A stretch of DNA of 64,000 bases from assembly GCA_030148605.1 (NCBI GenBank), contig JASBTD010000015.1:33617-97616 (forward strand), given 5' to 3'. The notes beneath the pieces were generated by a model. That model saw only the letters and a list, made by a program, of their open reading frames with translations. It was not told the DNA's origin and ran no database searches. This document shows, piece by piece, positions 37,091-46,156 of the stretch; position 1 is the first letter of the stretch, and every line of letters starts with the position of its first letter. The stretch comes from Erythrobacter sp. GTDB lineage: Bacteria; Pseudomonadota; Alphaproteobacteria; Sphingomonadales; Sphingomonadaceae. The translations under genes and the position numbers were made by a program.

Positions 37091-37438
37091 CTAGGCAGTA
37101 ATGGGCTCCAGCGAACCGGTGCCATTAGGGGTTTCGATTTCAAGGCAAGTGCCTTCATCGACGTATTTCCAGGCATTGCCCTGGTAATCTGTGGTGCTGG
37201 TGCCCGCACAGCTGGTGCCGGGGCCAGCGGCGCAATCATTCTGGCCAGCCAGCGCTACGCCGTAGCACTTCTCTTTCTCGCCATCGGGGTTCTCAGCGGC
37301 GGCAACTTCTTGCGGGTCGAGATTGTCGACTGACCCTGACTGGTTTGCAGAACCGCTGTCCGAAGCTGGCGAACAGGCTGCAGCAAGGCCTGCCGCGATG
37401 GCGAGGGCGATGCCGCCTTTGGTTTGTTTGGTGTTCAT
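37091..37438 (-). CDS. DUF2282 (BufA1, bufferin-like) secreted protein
   Basis: 115 residues. A signal peptide ([25 protein letters not shown]), then an acidic linker and the DUF2282 core: [49 protein letters not shown]. The four conserved cysteines of BufA1-type copper-related peptides are all present. In known bufferin clusters this gene sits with bufB (a DUF692 enzyme) and bufC; neither is here, so it is an orphan. GGGAG precedes the ATG. An intrinsic terminator follows. It may act in metal binding outside the cytosol. Confidence 0.82.
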   Translation of the reverse strand: MNTKQTKGGIALAIAAGLAAACSPASDSGSANQSGSVDNLDPQEVAAAENPDGEKEKCYGVALAGQNDCAAGPGTSCAGTSTTDYQGNAWKYVDEGTCLEIETPNGTGSLEPITA

Positions 37439-37619
37439 GTATTCACTCCCGAGAATGTCTTTGCACGACTCCCTGGTTACAGGAGACATGGGAGACTTCG
37501 GGGCAAGGAGCGGTTTGGTTACACGCTGCAGAATAAAATCATCACTCGGCTCTACTTGCACCGGCGCGGGATGCGTGCGAGCAGTCATGAGAGGTCGCGT
37601 TTGAGAAGGGGCATAGGCA

Positions 37620-38525
37620 ATGGCCGTTGGGCTTGGGCGCCGCGCGCGCAGCATCGAGGAATTCGGGATCAACATGGGCGCGCTCGCGCAGATCGAGCCG
37701 GAGCATTTCCGCCCGCTTGATGCTGAGCCGGGCGATGTCTTCATCACATGCTGGGCCAAAAGCGGCACCACCATGATGCAACAGATGTTCCATTAGATCC
37801 GCATGATCGCCGCAACCGGCAAGGGCGACATGGACTTTGACGACATCAGCCGGATGACCCCGTGGGAAGACAGCGCACCGGTGATCGATCACGACATGAA
37901 CCTGCCTCAAAGGGCGCAGCCGCGCGGGTTCAAGTCGCATCGCGAATATGAGCGGCTGCCATCCGGGTGCCGCTATGTCGTGACGCTGCGCGATCCGCAT
38001 GAAACCTTCATTTCGATGCATCGCTTCTTTGAAGGATGGGTGATCGAGCGGGGCGCAGTGAGCCTGGATGACTTCATGCCATTCTGGATGAGCGGCGGGC
38101 CGGGCGGCTGCGACTATTACACGCATCTGCTCAGCTGGTATGCACGCCGTGATCAGCCTGACACCTTGCTGGCGACCTATCGCTGGGCGGTGAAGAACAA
38201 GCGCGCGATGATCGAACGGCTTGCCGCGCTGTGCGGAATCTCGCTGACAGAGGAGCAAGTGGGCTTGGTAGAAGACATGACCAGTCGCGAATTCATGTAT
38301 GCGCACAAGGATCGTTTCGACGATGCGATGTTCGCTGCGGCCTTTGAAACCAAGCTCGGGATTCCGCACGATAGCGAGTCGACCAAGGTGCAGGCCGAAG
38401 GCAGTGACGCCAACCAGGTGCCCGCAGCAATCGCCGAACAGATCGATGCCCTGTGGGCGGAACGGATCACGCCTGTCACCGGGCACAGCGATTTTGCATC
38501 GCTAGCGGCCGCGCTCGACCGCTAG
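37620..38525 (+). pseudogene. sulfotransferase gene interrupted by an in-frame TAG
   Basis: PAPS-dependent sulfotransferase fold. The frame starts at ATG 37620 with GAAGGGG upstream. The PAPS-binding loop reads [12 protein letters not shown], then TAG at 37794-37796 in MFH-stop-IRMIAATG. The same frame continues for 243 codons to 38525, with VVTLRDPHETFISMHRFFEGW as the second PAPS motif. A TAG replacing CAG (Gln) is the simplest explanation, giving a full-length protein of about 301 residues otherwise. A restart at ATG 37803 would lack the PAPS loop and be inactive. Target unknown. Confidence 0.75.
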
Positions 38526-38540
38526 CGAAAAGCAAGATTC

Positions 38541-39323
38541 TCAGACGCCGATTTTCTTTTCAACGTATTCGGCGAAGTCCTTGGCATAGGCATCGCGCAG
38601 TTCGACCTGCGCCGCTTCAACCATGGTTTCGTCTTTGGGCGGGAAATGCTCAAGCGGGTTCTTGACCTGGCCCGTGCCTCGCCGGGTCACGCTGCCTCCA
38701 TCAAACTCGCGATAAACCCAACCGGTAAACAGATTCGAGCCATACATCATCGCCTTGTGATAGAAGATATGCGTGGTCACGAGTTCGGCATAACAGGGAG
38801 TTTCACTTTCGCTCACACGTTCACTTCCCTTGAGCTTCTTGTTGAAAGCCTTCACCTGGGTCTTTAGCTCTGGATTGTCTTTTAGATCCTCGCTCCAGGG
38901 CGTTGGCGCCTGTAGAACCACCTGATATTTGTCAGGATCAAGGCCCAGCAGTTCAACATATCCGAGTTTGTCGAGCTCGGTTACTTGAACGTCCGGGCCA
39001 AGATATTCGCGCATCAAGTCCTTGACCGTTGTGACGCCCTTCTTGTGTCCGGCGTGATCAATTACCGCACCGATCGCGCCAAACCCTGAGAGCAAGCCCA
39101 TCTTGATTCCGAGATAGTTCTCGGTGGGCCATACATGCAACTCGCAAGGTTTCTCAGTGACAGCGGTTTCGATTGCCGTCATCCCGGTTGCCGAAGCGGC
39201 TTCGCCAAACTCTTGTGGAACAGTGTTTTCGACAGATTCTTCCACGTCTTGCGCAACTGCTGCAGGCACAGCAAGGGCCATGGCACCGACCATCAGGCCG
39301 AGCCGAACTACATTCAACTTCAT
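38541..39323 (-). CDS. secreted hypothetical protein
   Basis: 260 residues with a signal peptide (MKLNVVRLGLMVGAMALAVPAAVA-Q). The mature part holds a few cysteines (EKPCELHVWPTENYLGIKMG and ETPCYAELVT) and an ordered alpha/beta pattern, but I recognise no domain. It may be a sphingomonad-specific periplasmic protein. Stop at 38541; convergent with the sulfotransferase gene. Confidence 0.68.
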   Translation of the reverse strand: MKLNVVRLGLMVGAMALAVPAAVAQDVEESVENTVPQEFGEAASATGMTAIETAVTEKPCELHVWPTENYLGIKMGLLSGFGAIGAVIDHAGHKKGVTTVKDLMREYLGPDVQVTELDKLGYVELLGLDPDKYQVVLQAPTPWSEDLKDNPELKTQVKAFNKKLKGSERVSESETPCYAELVTTHIFYHKAMMYGSNLFTGWVYREFDGGSVTRRGTGQVKNPLEHFPPKDETMVEAAQVELRDAYAKDFAEYVEKKIGV

Positions 39324-39532
39324 TTGAGGGTTTCCTTCCGTCCAATCCCTGATGCGCAGAATCTATTGAATTGCCGAGTCGGTCAATCGAAACCGTTGAA
39401 ACCTAGACGGAAATCCGCATTTTCCCGAAGTGACGTGCTCAAGTGTGATGCGCCTGACACAGGGGTTGGCGCTTTGCAGGCGCGACGCAAGCCGCTAAGC
39501 GCGCTGGCGAGCCCATTGAGGATGCGAATGCG

Positions 39533-40429
39533 ATGACGGACAGCAGCGACAAGACCACACTTGCCAAGGCCGAAGTGCTGATCGAAGCGCTGCCTTACTT
39601 CCAGCGCTATGCCGGGCGCACTTTCGTGGTGAAATATGGCGGGCACGCAATGGGCGATCCCGAGGCAGCGCGCGATTTCGCGGAAGACATCGTGCTGCTC
39701 AAAGCGGTCGGCATCAACCCGGTGGTGGTGCATGGCGGCGGGCCGCAGATCGGCGAGATGCTGAAGAAGCTGGGCGTGGAAAGCACTTTCGTCGATGGCT
39801 TACGCGTGACGGACAAGGCCACCGCCGAGGTCGCCGAAATGGTGTTGTCAGGCGCGATCAACAAACAGCTGGTCGGCTGGCTGGCCGGAGCGGGCGGCAA
39901 GGCAATCGGCATTTCAGGCAAGGATGGCGGGCTGGTGACAGCGCGCAAGGTGGAACGCACCACACGCGATCCTGACAGCAATATCGAGAAAGCGGTCGAC
40001 CTGGGTTTCGTTGGCGAGCCTGAACATGTCGACACCACCATCATTGATACCGCGGTCGCTTCAGGCATGATCCCTGTGATCGCCCCGATCGGATCCGATG
40101 GCGAAGGACACACTTACAATATCAATGCGGATACCATGGCAGGCGCGATCGCGGCGACGCTGGGTGCGGCGCGGCTGTTCCTGCTGACCGATGTAGCGGG
40201 TGTGCTGGACAAGCAAGGCCAGTTGATGACTGACCTGACCCCTGCCGATATCGCCAAGCTGAAGGATGATGGCACGATTTCCGGCGGGATGATCCCCAAG
40301 CTTGAAACCTGTGTGAAGGCGGTTGAATCCGGCTGCGAAGCTGCGGTTGTGCTGGATGGCCGGGTGGCGCATGCCATGCTGCTGGAATTCTTCACAGCGC
40401 GAGGAGCGGGCACGCTGGTGCGCGCCTGA
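39533..40429 (+). CDS. argB: acetylglutamate kinase
   Basis: Second step of arginine biosynthesis: phosphorylates N-acetylglutamate with ATP. 298 residues, amino acid kinase fold. Motifs: [38 protein letters not shown], and the substrate loop ([27 protein letters not shown]), then [13 protein letters not shown]. Length and features are normal. No other arg genes are adjacent. Confidence 0.95.
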   Translation: MTDSSDKTTLAKAEVLIEALPYFQRYAGRTFVVKYGGHAMGDPEAARDFAEDIVLLKAVGINPVVVHGGGPQIGEMLKKLGVESTFVDGLRVTDKATAEVAEMVLSGAINKQLVGWLAGAGGKAIGISGKDGGLVTARKVERTTRDPDSNIEKAVDLGFVGEPEHVDTTIIDTAVASGMIPVIAPIGSDGEGHTYNINADTMAGAIAATLGAARLFLLTDVAGVLDKQGQLMTDLTPADIAKLKDDGTISGGMIPKLETCVKAVESGCEAAVVLDGRVAHAMLLEFFTARGAGTLVRA

Positions 40430-40538
40430 TCAATCGGCTAGCGCTGCGAAAACCCAGCCAGCGAAAACAAAAGGGTTGGTCACAGGCGTGTTACTAAGGT
40501 AATACGCGTTCGGGACGCAAAGAACGGATACGATTACA

Positions 40539-40832
40539 ATGCAAGCTCTCTACGCGCTTTACGAGATTATCTCACTGCTCACCAATGTGCTGGTGATGCT
40601 GATCATTATCCAGTTCGTGATCGGGCTGTTGTTCGCATTCAACGTAGTAAACCAGTCGAACGATTTCCTGATGGCTTTCTACAATTCGATCAATCGCTTG
40701 CTCGATCCCGTTTTAAGGCCGATCCGCAATATCATGCCGCAGACCGGCGCGCTCGATTTCTCGCCACTGGTGTTGATCATCGTGATGCAGATCGTGCTGA
40801 TCGTCTTGCGCAGCATTATTGTGAGCGCCTGA
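40539..40832 (+). CDS. YggT family membrane protein
   Basis: 97 residues with two hydrophobic segments (residues 15-36 and 73-94) and the family loop [35 protein letters not shown]. Linked in other bacteria to envelope or osmotic functions; exact role unclear. It is 4 bases from folD, so they are likely cotranscribed. Confidence 0.88.
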   Translation: MQALYALYEIISLLTNVLVMLIIIQFVIGLLFAFNVVNQSNDFLMAFYNSINRLLDPVLRPIRNIMPQTGALDFSPLVLIIVMQIVLIVLRSIIVSA

Positions 40833-40836
40833 TCGG

Positions 40837-41730
40837 ATGAGTGCCACGCGAATTGACGGCAAGGCTTTTGCCGCGCGCCTGCGCGAGCGGGTGGGCGAAC
40901 TGGCCGCTGACTTCGCTGCAAAGGCCGGGCGCAAGGCTGGCTTGGCTGTGGTGCTGGTGGGCGAAGATCCGGCGAGCCAGGTCTATGTCGGCAGCAAGGG
41001 CAAGGCGACGCTCGCGGCCAACATGGAAAGCTTCGAGCACCGCTTGCCTGCCGATACCAGCGAAGCCGATCTGTTGGCTCTGGTCGAACAGCTCAACAAT
41101 GATCCGGCGGTTGACGGCATTCTTGTCCAGCTGCCGCTGCCGGAACACCTCGATGAGCAAGCGATCATCTCCGCGATCAGCCCGGACAAGGATGTTGACG
41201 GCTTCCATGTGATCAATGCCGGGCGGCTGAGTGTGGGCCAAGGCGGCTTCGTGCCTTGCACGCCGCTGGGCTGCATGATGCTGTTGACGGACCGCTTGGG
41301 CGATCTCTCAGGGCTGGAAGCCGTGGTGATCGGGCGGTCGAACATCGTCGGCAAGCCGATGGCGCAGCTGCTGCTGGATGCCAATGCCACTGTTACCATC
41401 GCGCATAGCCGCACCAGGGACTTGCCTGCTGTGGTGCGCCGCGCGGATATCGTCGTTGCCGCAGTTGGCCGGCCGGAAATGGTCAAGGCCGAATGGCTCA
41501 AGCCCGGCGCGACTGTGATCGATGTTGGCATCAATCGCCTGCCGCCGGAGCCGGGCGCTGAAAAGGGCAGGCTGGTGGGCGATGTGGCCTATGATGAAGC
41601 AAGCGAAGTTGCCAGTGCGATCACGCCTGTGCCCGGCGGCGTGGGCCCGATGACCATCGCTGTCCTGCTGCGGAACACGCTGGTCGCTGCGCATCGCAAC
41701 GAAGGGCTGGCGGTTCCCGAGAACCTTTGA
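40837..41730 (+). CDS. folD: bifunctional methylenetetrahydrofolate dehydrogenase / cyclohydrolase
   Basis: Folate one-carbon enzyme, 297 residues. Signatures: [10 protein letters not shown] (catalytic Lys region), [47 protein letters not shown] (NADP loop), and the C-terminal [18 protein letters not shown]. Full length. Follows the YggT gene by 4 bases. Confidence 0.96.
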   Translation: MSATRIDGKAFAARLRERVGELAADFAAKAGRKAGLAVVLVGEDPASQVYVGSKGKATLAANMESFEHRLPADTSEADLLALVEQLNNDPAVDGILVQLPLPEHLDEQAIISAISPDKDVDGFHVINAGRLSVGQGGFVPCTPLGCMMLLTDRLGDLSGLEAVVIGRSNIVGKPMAQLLLDANATVTIAHSRTRDLPAVVRRADIVVAAVGRPEMVKAEWLKPGATVIDVGINRLPPEPGAEKGRLVGDVAYDEASEVASAITPVPGGVGPMTIAVLLRNTLVAAHRNEGLAVPENL

Positions 41731-41738
41731 GTCTTTTC

Positions 41739-41757
41739 GCCTTCGACAAGCGAAGGC
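41739..41757. terminator. hairpin after folD
   Basis: GCCTTCG (41739-41745) and CGAAGGC (41751-41757) form a 7-bp stem with a 5-base loop just after folD. No T-run follows, so it is a weak terminator candidate and may be a repeat-derived hairpin. Confidence 0.4.
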
Positions 41758-41778
41758 CGAACGGCTAGGAAACGCCGT

Positions 41779-42552
41779 ATGATCAGAACCCTGGTTTCAA
41801 TCGTAGCGCTCAGCGCGTTAGCCGCCTGCTCCTCGAACCAGCGGCCTCGCCTGCCCGAACAAATGATCAATCGCATGCTGGCGGGTGCACCTGGTGAAGC
41901 GCAACCGAGCAGGATCGTCGCGCGCGAGATCGAATTTGCCCGCGCCGCGCGCGAGCAGGGCCAATGGACCGCGTTCCGTGCTTTTGCTGCACCGGGCGCG
42001 CTGCTTCATGGCCGCGATGGGCCGATCCTTGCAGACCCTTGGCTCGCCGCGCAAAGCGATCCGGAAACGCCGGTGCAATGGGCGCCGCGCGCGATCTGGA
42101 TGAGCTGCAATGGCGCGGTCGCGGTCAGCACCGGCCGCTTTCGCGATCCGCAAGGGCTGGTCGGCAATTTCATCACTGTTTGGGAACGCCAGGATAATGG
42201 TGACTATCTGTGGAGCTATGATGTCGGGTCACCCGACGATCCGCAGCCGCCGCCGCGCGAAGATGACATTCAGGACGGTGATATCGTGGTGACCGCAATC
42301 GATGCAGTCGCAGGCAATTTCGCCGATTGCCCAAGGCGCGGCGACCCGCTGCCTGCGCCACCCGCTTTCTCGATTGCCGGGGATTTCAGCCAGGGCGGCG
42401 AAGTGTCGGACGATGGCACGCTGCGCTGGCGCTGGGAGCATCGCGGGCCGGGCGAGCGGCGCTTCATCGTCGATTATTTCTATCAGCGCAAATGGCAGAC
42501 CGGGCTTGATCAGGAAATGCCGGCTGGCCCGCCACAAGCGAGCGCAGGCTAA
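41779..42552 (+). CDS. lipoprotein of unknown function
   Basis: 257 residues with a lipoprotein signal (LSALAAC). The mature part starts with a helix (EQMINRMLAGAPGEAQPSRIVAREIEFARAAREQGQWTAFRAFAAPGALLH), then strands ending DVGSPDDPQPPPRED. The first half resembles a SnoaL/NTF2-like domain. No active-site motif. A MarC-family gene starts 4 bases after, so they may be cotranscribed. Confidence 0.7.
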   Translation: MIRTLVSIVALSALAACSSNQRPRLPEQMINRMLAGAPGEAQPSRIVAREIEFARAAREQGQWTAFRAFAAPGALLHGRDGPILADPWLAAQSDPETPVQWAPRAIWMSCNGAVAVSTGRFRDPQGLVGNFITVWERQDNGDYLWSYDVGSPDDPQPPPREDDIQDGDIVVTAIDAVAGNFADCPRRGDPLPAPPAFSIAGDFSQGGEVSDDGTLRWRWEHRGPGERRFIVDYFYQRKWQTGLDQEMPAGPPQASAG

Positions 42553-42555
42553 GCC

Positions 42556-43179
42556 ATGCTGGAGCTGTTCCTCTCTGCCTTCATCACGCTGTTCGTGGTG
42601 ATCGACCCGCCCGGATGTGCACCGATTTACGCCGGGCTGACAAAGAACGCGCCGCCTCAGCAAGCGCGCAATATGGCGCTGCGGGCGACATTCATCGCAA
42701 CCTTGATCCTGCTGTTCTTCGCGCTTTTTGGGCAGGAACTGCTCAGCGCGCTGCATATCCAGCTAGACAGTTTCCGTATTGCGGGCGGGTTGATGCTGTT
42801 CTTCATCGCCTTCGAGATGGTGTTCGAGAAACGCCAGCAGCGCCGTGAAGAGCGGGCGGAGAAAGTCGCCGCGACGCCAGAGATCGAGGATGTCTCGGTG
42901 TTCCCGATGGCCATGCCGATGCTGGCGGGGCCCGGCGCGATTGCCGCGATCATGCTGCTTCAGAACGAAGCGAGCGGCACGCAAGAGACGCTGGTGGTCC
43001 TCGGGGCATTGGGTGCGGTGCTGTTGATCACAGCGGTTGCATTGGTCGCTGCGGGCCCGCTGATCCGCTTGCTGGGTGACCGCGTGGAAGCGGTGATCAC
43101 ACGGCTGCTGGGCGTGCTACTCGCCGCGCTAGCAGCGCAATATGTGATCGACGGGCTGAAAGGCAGCTTCGGGATCTAG
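42556..43179 (+). CDS. MarC family integral membrane protein
   Basis: 207 residues with six hydrophobic segments typical of MarC (YchE-like) proteins: FLSAFITLFVVIDPPGCAPIYAGL, a central basic loop (FEKRQQRREERAEKVA), FPMAMPMLAGPGAIAAIMLL, and a C-terminal VITRLLGVLLAALAAQYVIDG. Function in the family is unsettled. Starts 4 bases after the lipoprotein gene. Confidence 0.9.
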   Translation: MLELFLSAFITLFVVIDPPGCAPIYAGLTKNAPPQQARNMALRATFIATLILLFFALFGQELLSALHIQLDSFRIAGGLMLFFIAFEMVFEKRQQRREERAEKVAATPEIEDVSVFPMAMPMLAGPGAIAAIMLLQNEASGTQETLVVLGALGAVLLITAVALVAAGPLIRLLGDRVEAVITRLLGVLLAALAAQYVIDGLKGSFGI

Positions 43180-43188
43180 CGATCAGCT

Positions 43189-43611
43189 TCAGATCAGGTT
43201 GAACCCGATCGCAGCGGCAGTGCCGAAGCCGGTCATGAGAGTGCCGAATGCACCCGCGACCCGGCCAAGGGCGAAGAGCTTGCGCGCGCCAGTCACATTC
43301 TCGGCATGCGATCCGGCAAGCGAAGAAAATGCAAGCGCATGAGTGAGACGCGCGACCAGATACAATGTGCACAAGGCGGCAACATACCAGGTCTGGCCAG
43401 CAATAATCTCCAGCACGGCGAGGACTGCGATCACCAGGCCCGAACTTTCAGCCAGGTTGGCGTGACGGCGCACCTTGCGTTCGAAATCCTTCGTCCCGTC
43501 GAGGCCGATAACCGGGCCCTTTATGCGGTTCAGGCCCACCGCCATCATCAGCACGGTCTGCAAGAGCAGGATCGTTGCACCCAATGCGGCTGTGTAGAGG
43601 GGAAGGTTCAT
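43189..43611 (-). CDS. MAPEG family membrane protein
   Basis: 140 residues with four hydrophobic segments. MAPEG features: FERKVRRHANLAESSGLVIAVLAVLEIIAGQ and YLVARLTHALAFS. Bacterial members may act as glutathione-linked detoxification or peroxide enzymes. It overlaps the preceding TetR gene by ATGA, so it is the second gene of a regulator-effector operon. Confidence 0.85.
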   Translation of the reverse strand: MNLPLYTAALGATILLLQTVLMMAVGLNRIKGPVIGLDGTKDFERKVRRHANLAESSGLVIAVLAVLEIIAGQTWYVAALCTLYLVARLTHALAFSSLAGSHAENVTGARKLFALGRVAGAFGTLMTGFGTAAAIGFNLI

Positions 43612-44252
43612 GCCATTTGCTCCTGCTGGATGATGCGGGTTTCCGGATAGCCAAGCAGCGCCAACGAAGCGTGCCCGGCATCAAGAATGCGGGTGGGATC
43701 AGACGCAATGCGCGCAGAGGCAAAGGCACCATGCATCAACTGCATCAAGGTCGCGCCAAGCTCGTCGGGTGATCCAGCGTACCTTCCTTGTGCCGATGCC
43801 TGCTCGGCAATTTCGACCAGATATGCTTCGACCTGGGAGAAGATGCGGTGCGCCTCCTCGCGAATATGTGGCATCTCGAAACTCAACTCGAGCGCCAGGC
43901 CAATCACCGGACACCCCAGAAGGTCGCCGGTTTCCGACTTCGTCTGAGCATGGACATGGTAGGCCTTGGCATAAATGGCCGCGAGCCGCCTTTCCGGCCC
44001 GGTGTTGGCAGCCATGCTGGCTTCGAACACATGTTCCATTGAAAGCACGCCCTGGTGCCGGATCACAGCCAACGCCAGATCCGCCTTGTCAGCGAAGTAA
44101 CGATAGATCGTGGCTTTGTTGACTTGCGCTTCGGCAGCAATGTCATCAACCGAGACACCGTTGAAGCTTTTGCGCCAGAACAGGCTGGCGGCGCTGGCGA
44201 TGATATGCGCGCGGGTGCGCTCGCCCTTGGTGGGGAAAGTCTGGATATTCAT
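43608..44252 (-). CDS. TetR family regulator coupled to MAPEG
   Basis: 214 residues. N-terminal HTH: GERTRAHIIASAASLFWRKSFNGVSVDDIAAEAQVNKATIYRYFADK. Start at 44252 chosen because the frame upstream (to 44315) is not protein-like and it gives a normal TetR N-terminus. Stop codon overlaps the MAPEG start. The inverted repeat at 44256-44269 is immediately upstream. Likely represses its own MAPEG operon in response to a stress compound. Confidence 0.87.
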   Translation of the reverse strand: MNIQTFPTKGERTRAHIIASAASLFWRKSFNGVSVDDIAAEAQVNKATIYRYFADKADLALAVIRHQGVLSMEHVFEASMAANTGPERRLAAIYAKAYHVHAQTKSETGDLLGCPVIGLALELSFEMPHIREEAHRIFSQVEAYLVEIAEQASAQGRYAGSPDELGATLMQLMHGAFASARIASDPTRILDAGHASLALLGYPETRIIQQEQMA

Positions 44253-44255
44253 AAA

Positions 44256-44269
44256 TAACCGTTTAGTTA
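44256..44269. promoter_or_regulatory. inverted repeat before the TetR-MAPEG operon
   Basis: TAAC-CGTTTA-GTTA lies 4-17 bases upstream of the TetR start. Arms are only 4 bases. The position is right for an operator, but the short arms make this tentative. Confidence 0.35.
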
Positions 44270-44324
44270 CTTTTGGGATGCGGGCAAAGCATTGTTCTGC
44301 GACGCTGTGTCGCAAGACTGCGAT

Positions 44325-44936
44325 TTATTGCAGAGTCACCCGGTCATCATCGCCGTCGCGGCGGCCATAGAAATACATCAGCTGGATCAGCAATTCGCAG
44401 CGTGCCGGCAAGTCGGGCGCTTCCAGCAGCGCTTGCTTCGATGCGGGATCAAACGGCGCGATCTGTGACACGCCATTGATCAGGCTTTCATCATCGAGCC
44501 GCTCGACCGAATTCCAGTCGACACTATAGCCCTGGTTGTCAGCAAAGCGGCGTGCTTCGCGTTCGAAGCTTGCGCGTTCGACCGCGGACAGAACCGCGCT
44601 GTCATCCTCTTCGATCAGTTCGGCTTCGACCTGCCTGAATGCCGTCGTCACATCCAGTTCGCGGATGATCCGGAAGCGGGCCTCGCCTTCAAGCACAAGG
44701 TTGTAGCGCCCGTCATCCATCGCTTCGATATCGCCGATCCGCCCGACACAACCGATGTCGTAGAGCGGGGCGCCATCGACCGGCCGCTGCGGCTGGATCA
44801 TTGCAATCCGGCGGCTGCGCACCAGCGCATCGCCCACCAGCGCACGGTAGCGCGGCTCGAAAATATGCAACGGCAATTGCAACCCCGGGAACAGGATTAC
44901 CCCGGGCAAGGGGAAGATCGAAAGGCGCGTAGTCAC
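44325..44936 (-). CDS. LON peptidase substrate-binding domain protein
   Basis: 203 residues covering only the N-terminal (LAN) domain of Lon, without ATPase or protease. Features: LSIFPLPGVILFPGLQLPLHIFEPRYRALVGDAL, then IGCVGRIGDIEAMDDGRYNLVLEGEARFRI. Stand-alone LAN proteins are common in alphaproteobacteria; the role is unclear. The GTG at 44936 begins the domain right after the thioredoxin-like stop (44944), with TAAGGC upstream. Overlapping longer starts would run into that gene. Confidence 0.85.
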   Translation of the reverse strand: MTTRLSIFPLPGVILFPGLQLPLHIFEPRYRALVGDALVRSRRIAMIQPQRPVDGAPLYDIGCVGRIGDIEAMDDGRYNLVLEGEARFRIIRELDVTTAFRQVEAELIEEDDSAVLSAVERASFEREARRFADNQGYSVDWNSVERLDDESLINGVSQIAPFDPASKQALLEAPDLPARCELLIQLMYFYGRRDGDDDRVTLQ

Positions 44937-44943
44937 GAAAGCC

Positions 44944-45861
44944 TTAGCCGAACAGGATGTGCGAAAGCTTGCGGCGGTTGGCGACAACCCATTCGTCTTC
45001 GAGCCCCACCGCTTCAAAGATTTGCAGCAGCTTGGCTTTCGCCGCGCCATCGTTCCATTCGATATCCTTCGCGATCATTGCCAGCAGGGTCTCTGCGGCT
45101 TCATCGCGCGCACCGGCGGCAAAAGCAGCCTCTGCAAACGCGAATTGCGCGTCCATATCGTCGGGATTGGCGGATGCCGCGTCGCGAAGGCCCGCCAACT
45201 CGCTGTCATCAACTTGATTGGCAGCCAGCTCCAGCGCGCTTTTCGCAGGCGCCATGGCAGGGTCAGACTGGATTGTCGGTTCCATGGCATCGAAGATCTG
45301 CTGCGCCTGCGCGGCTTCGCCGGCCGCCACCAGCGCGCGGATCAGGCCGGAATGCGCGGTGACATTGTCTGGCGCCATTTCGACCACCTGGGCAAAGATC
45401 GTGACCGCGCGCGCGGCATCGCCATCGCTCAAGACCTGTTCCGCCATGTCGACGAACTGGCTCACATCCTGGCCCGGCTGCTCGTCAGCCCCGCCCGCTT
45501 GCACCGGCACCTGGCTGAGGATCTGGTCGAGCATCTGCTTCAATTGCCCTTCCGTGCGCGCCTGGGTGAGGTCAGCTACCGGCTGGCCCTGAAACATGGC
45601 GTAAACCGTCGGGATAGATCGCACCTGAAACTGCGCCGCGATGAATTTCTCTTCATCGACATTCACTTTCACCAGCACCACGCCCTTGTCGGCATATTCC
45701 GCGGCCACTTTTTCCAGCACCGGTGTCAGCGCCTTGCACGGCCCGCACCATTCCGCCCAGAAATCGAGGATGACCAGCTTGGTCATCGATGGTTCGACAA
45801 CATCCTTCTTGAAACGGTCGACCGCTTTCTGCTCGTCGAGGTTTAAGCCCATGCTTGCCAA
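44944..45861 (-). CDS. thioredoxin-fold protein with TPR-like domain (CnoX-like)
   Basis: 305 residues. N-terminal thioredoxin domain with WCGPC (about residues 38-42), then a helical TPR-like C-terminal half (AEQVLSDGDAARAVTIFAQVVEMAPDNVTAHSGLIRALVAAGEAAQAQQIF). This is the YbbN/CnoX type, a chaperedoxin, which acts with GroEL under oxidative stress in E. coli. The start is TTG at 45861: GGAG lies 8 bases upstream of it, but 17 bases from the ATG at 45852. The next gene is the LON-domain protein on the same strand. Confidence 0.88.
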   Translation of the reverse strand: MASMGLNLDEQKAVDRFKKDVVEPSMTKLVILDFWAEWCGPCKALTPVLEKVAAEYADKGVVLVKVNVDEEKFIAAQFQVRSIPTVYAMFQGQPVADLTQARTEGQLKQMLDQILSQVPVQAGGADEQPGQDVSQFVDMAEQVLSDGDAARAVTIFAQVVEMAPDNVTAHSGLIRALVAAGEAAQAQQIFDAMEPTIQSDPAMAPAKSALELAANQVDDSELAGLRDAASANPDDMDAQFAFAEAAFAAGARDEAAETLLAMIAKDIEWNDGAAKAKLLQIFEAVGLEDEWVVANRRKLSHILFG

Positions 45862-46081
45862 GATATGTGCTCCTGATCCGGTATTGGCGAGGCGAACGCT
45901 GCCCCTGCTCTGCTGCCTTCATGTGGGGCGTAAGGCGCGAATGTGAAGGGGGACTGTGGCGGTTGGCGGCCTGCACCGCAAGGGCGTCATTTTCCGCTTG
46001 CGGGCAGGCGCGCTCGCTGCTAATCGCGCCGCCTCCCCAGCAGATGGATGGCTTTGAGCCGAATCTGCGGAGCGCCAGTGA

Positions 46082-46156
46082 GCGGGCGTAGCTCAGGGGT
46101 AGAGCACAACCTTGCCAAGGTTGGGGTCGAGAGTTCGAATCTCTTCGCCCGCTCCA
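46082..46156 (+). tRNA. tRNA-Gly (GCC anticodon)
   Basis: Acceptor stem GCGGGCG (46082-46088) pairs with CGCCCGC (46146-46152). D-loop GCTCAGGGGTAGAGC, anticodon arm CCTTGCCAAGG with GCC at 46114-46116, T-arm GAGAGTTCGAATCTC, discriminator T and encoded CCA at 46154-46156. It stands directly before the conjugative element and its 3' end is the natural attachment site. Confidence 0.95.
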
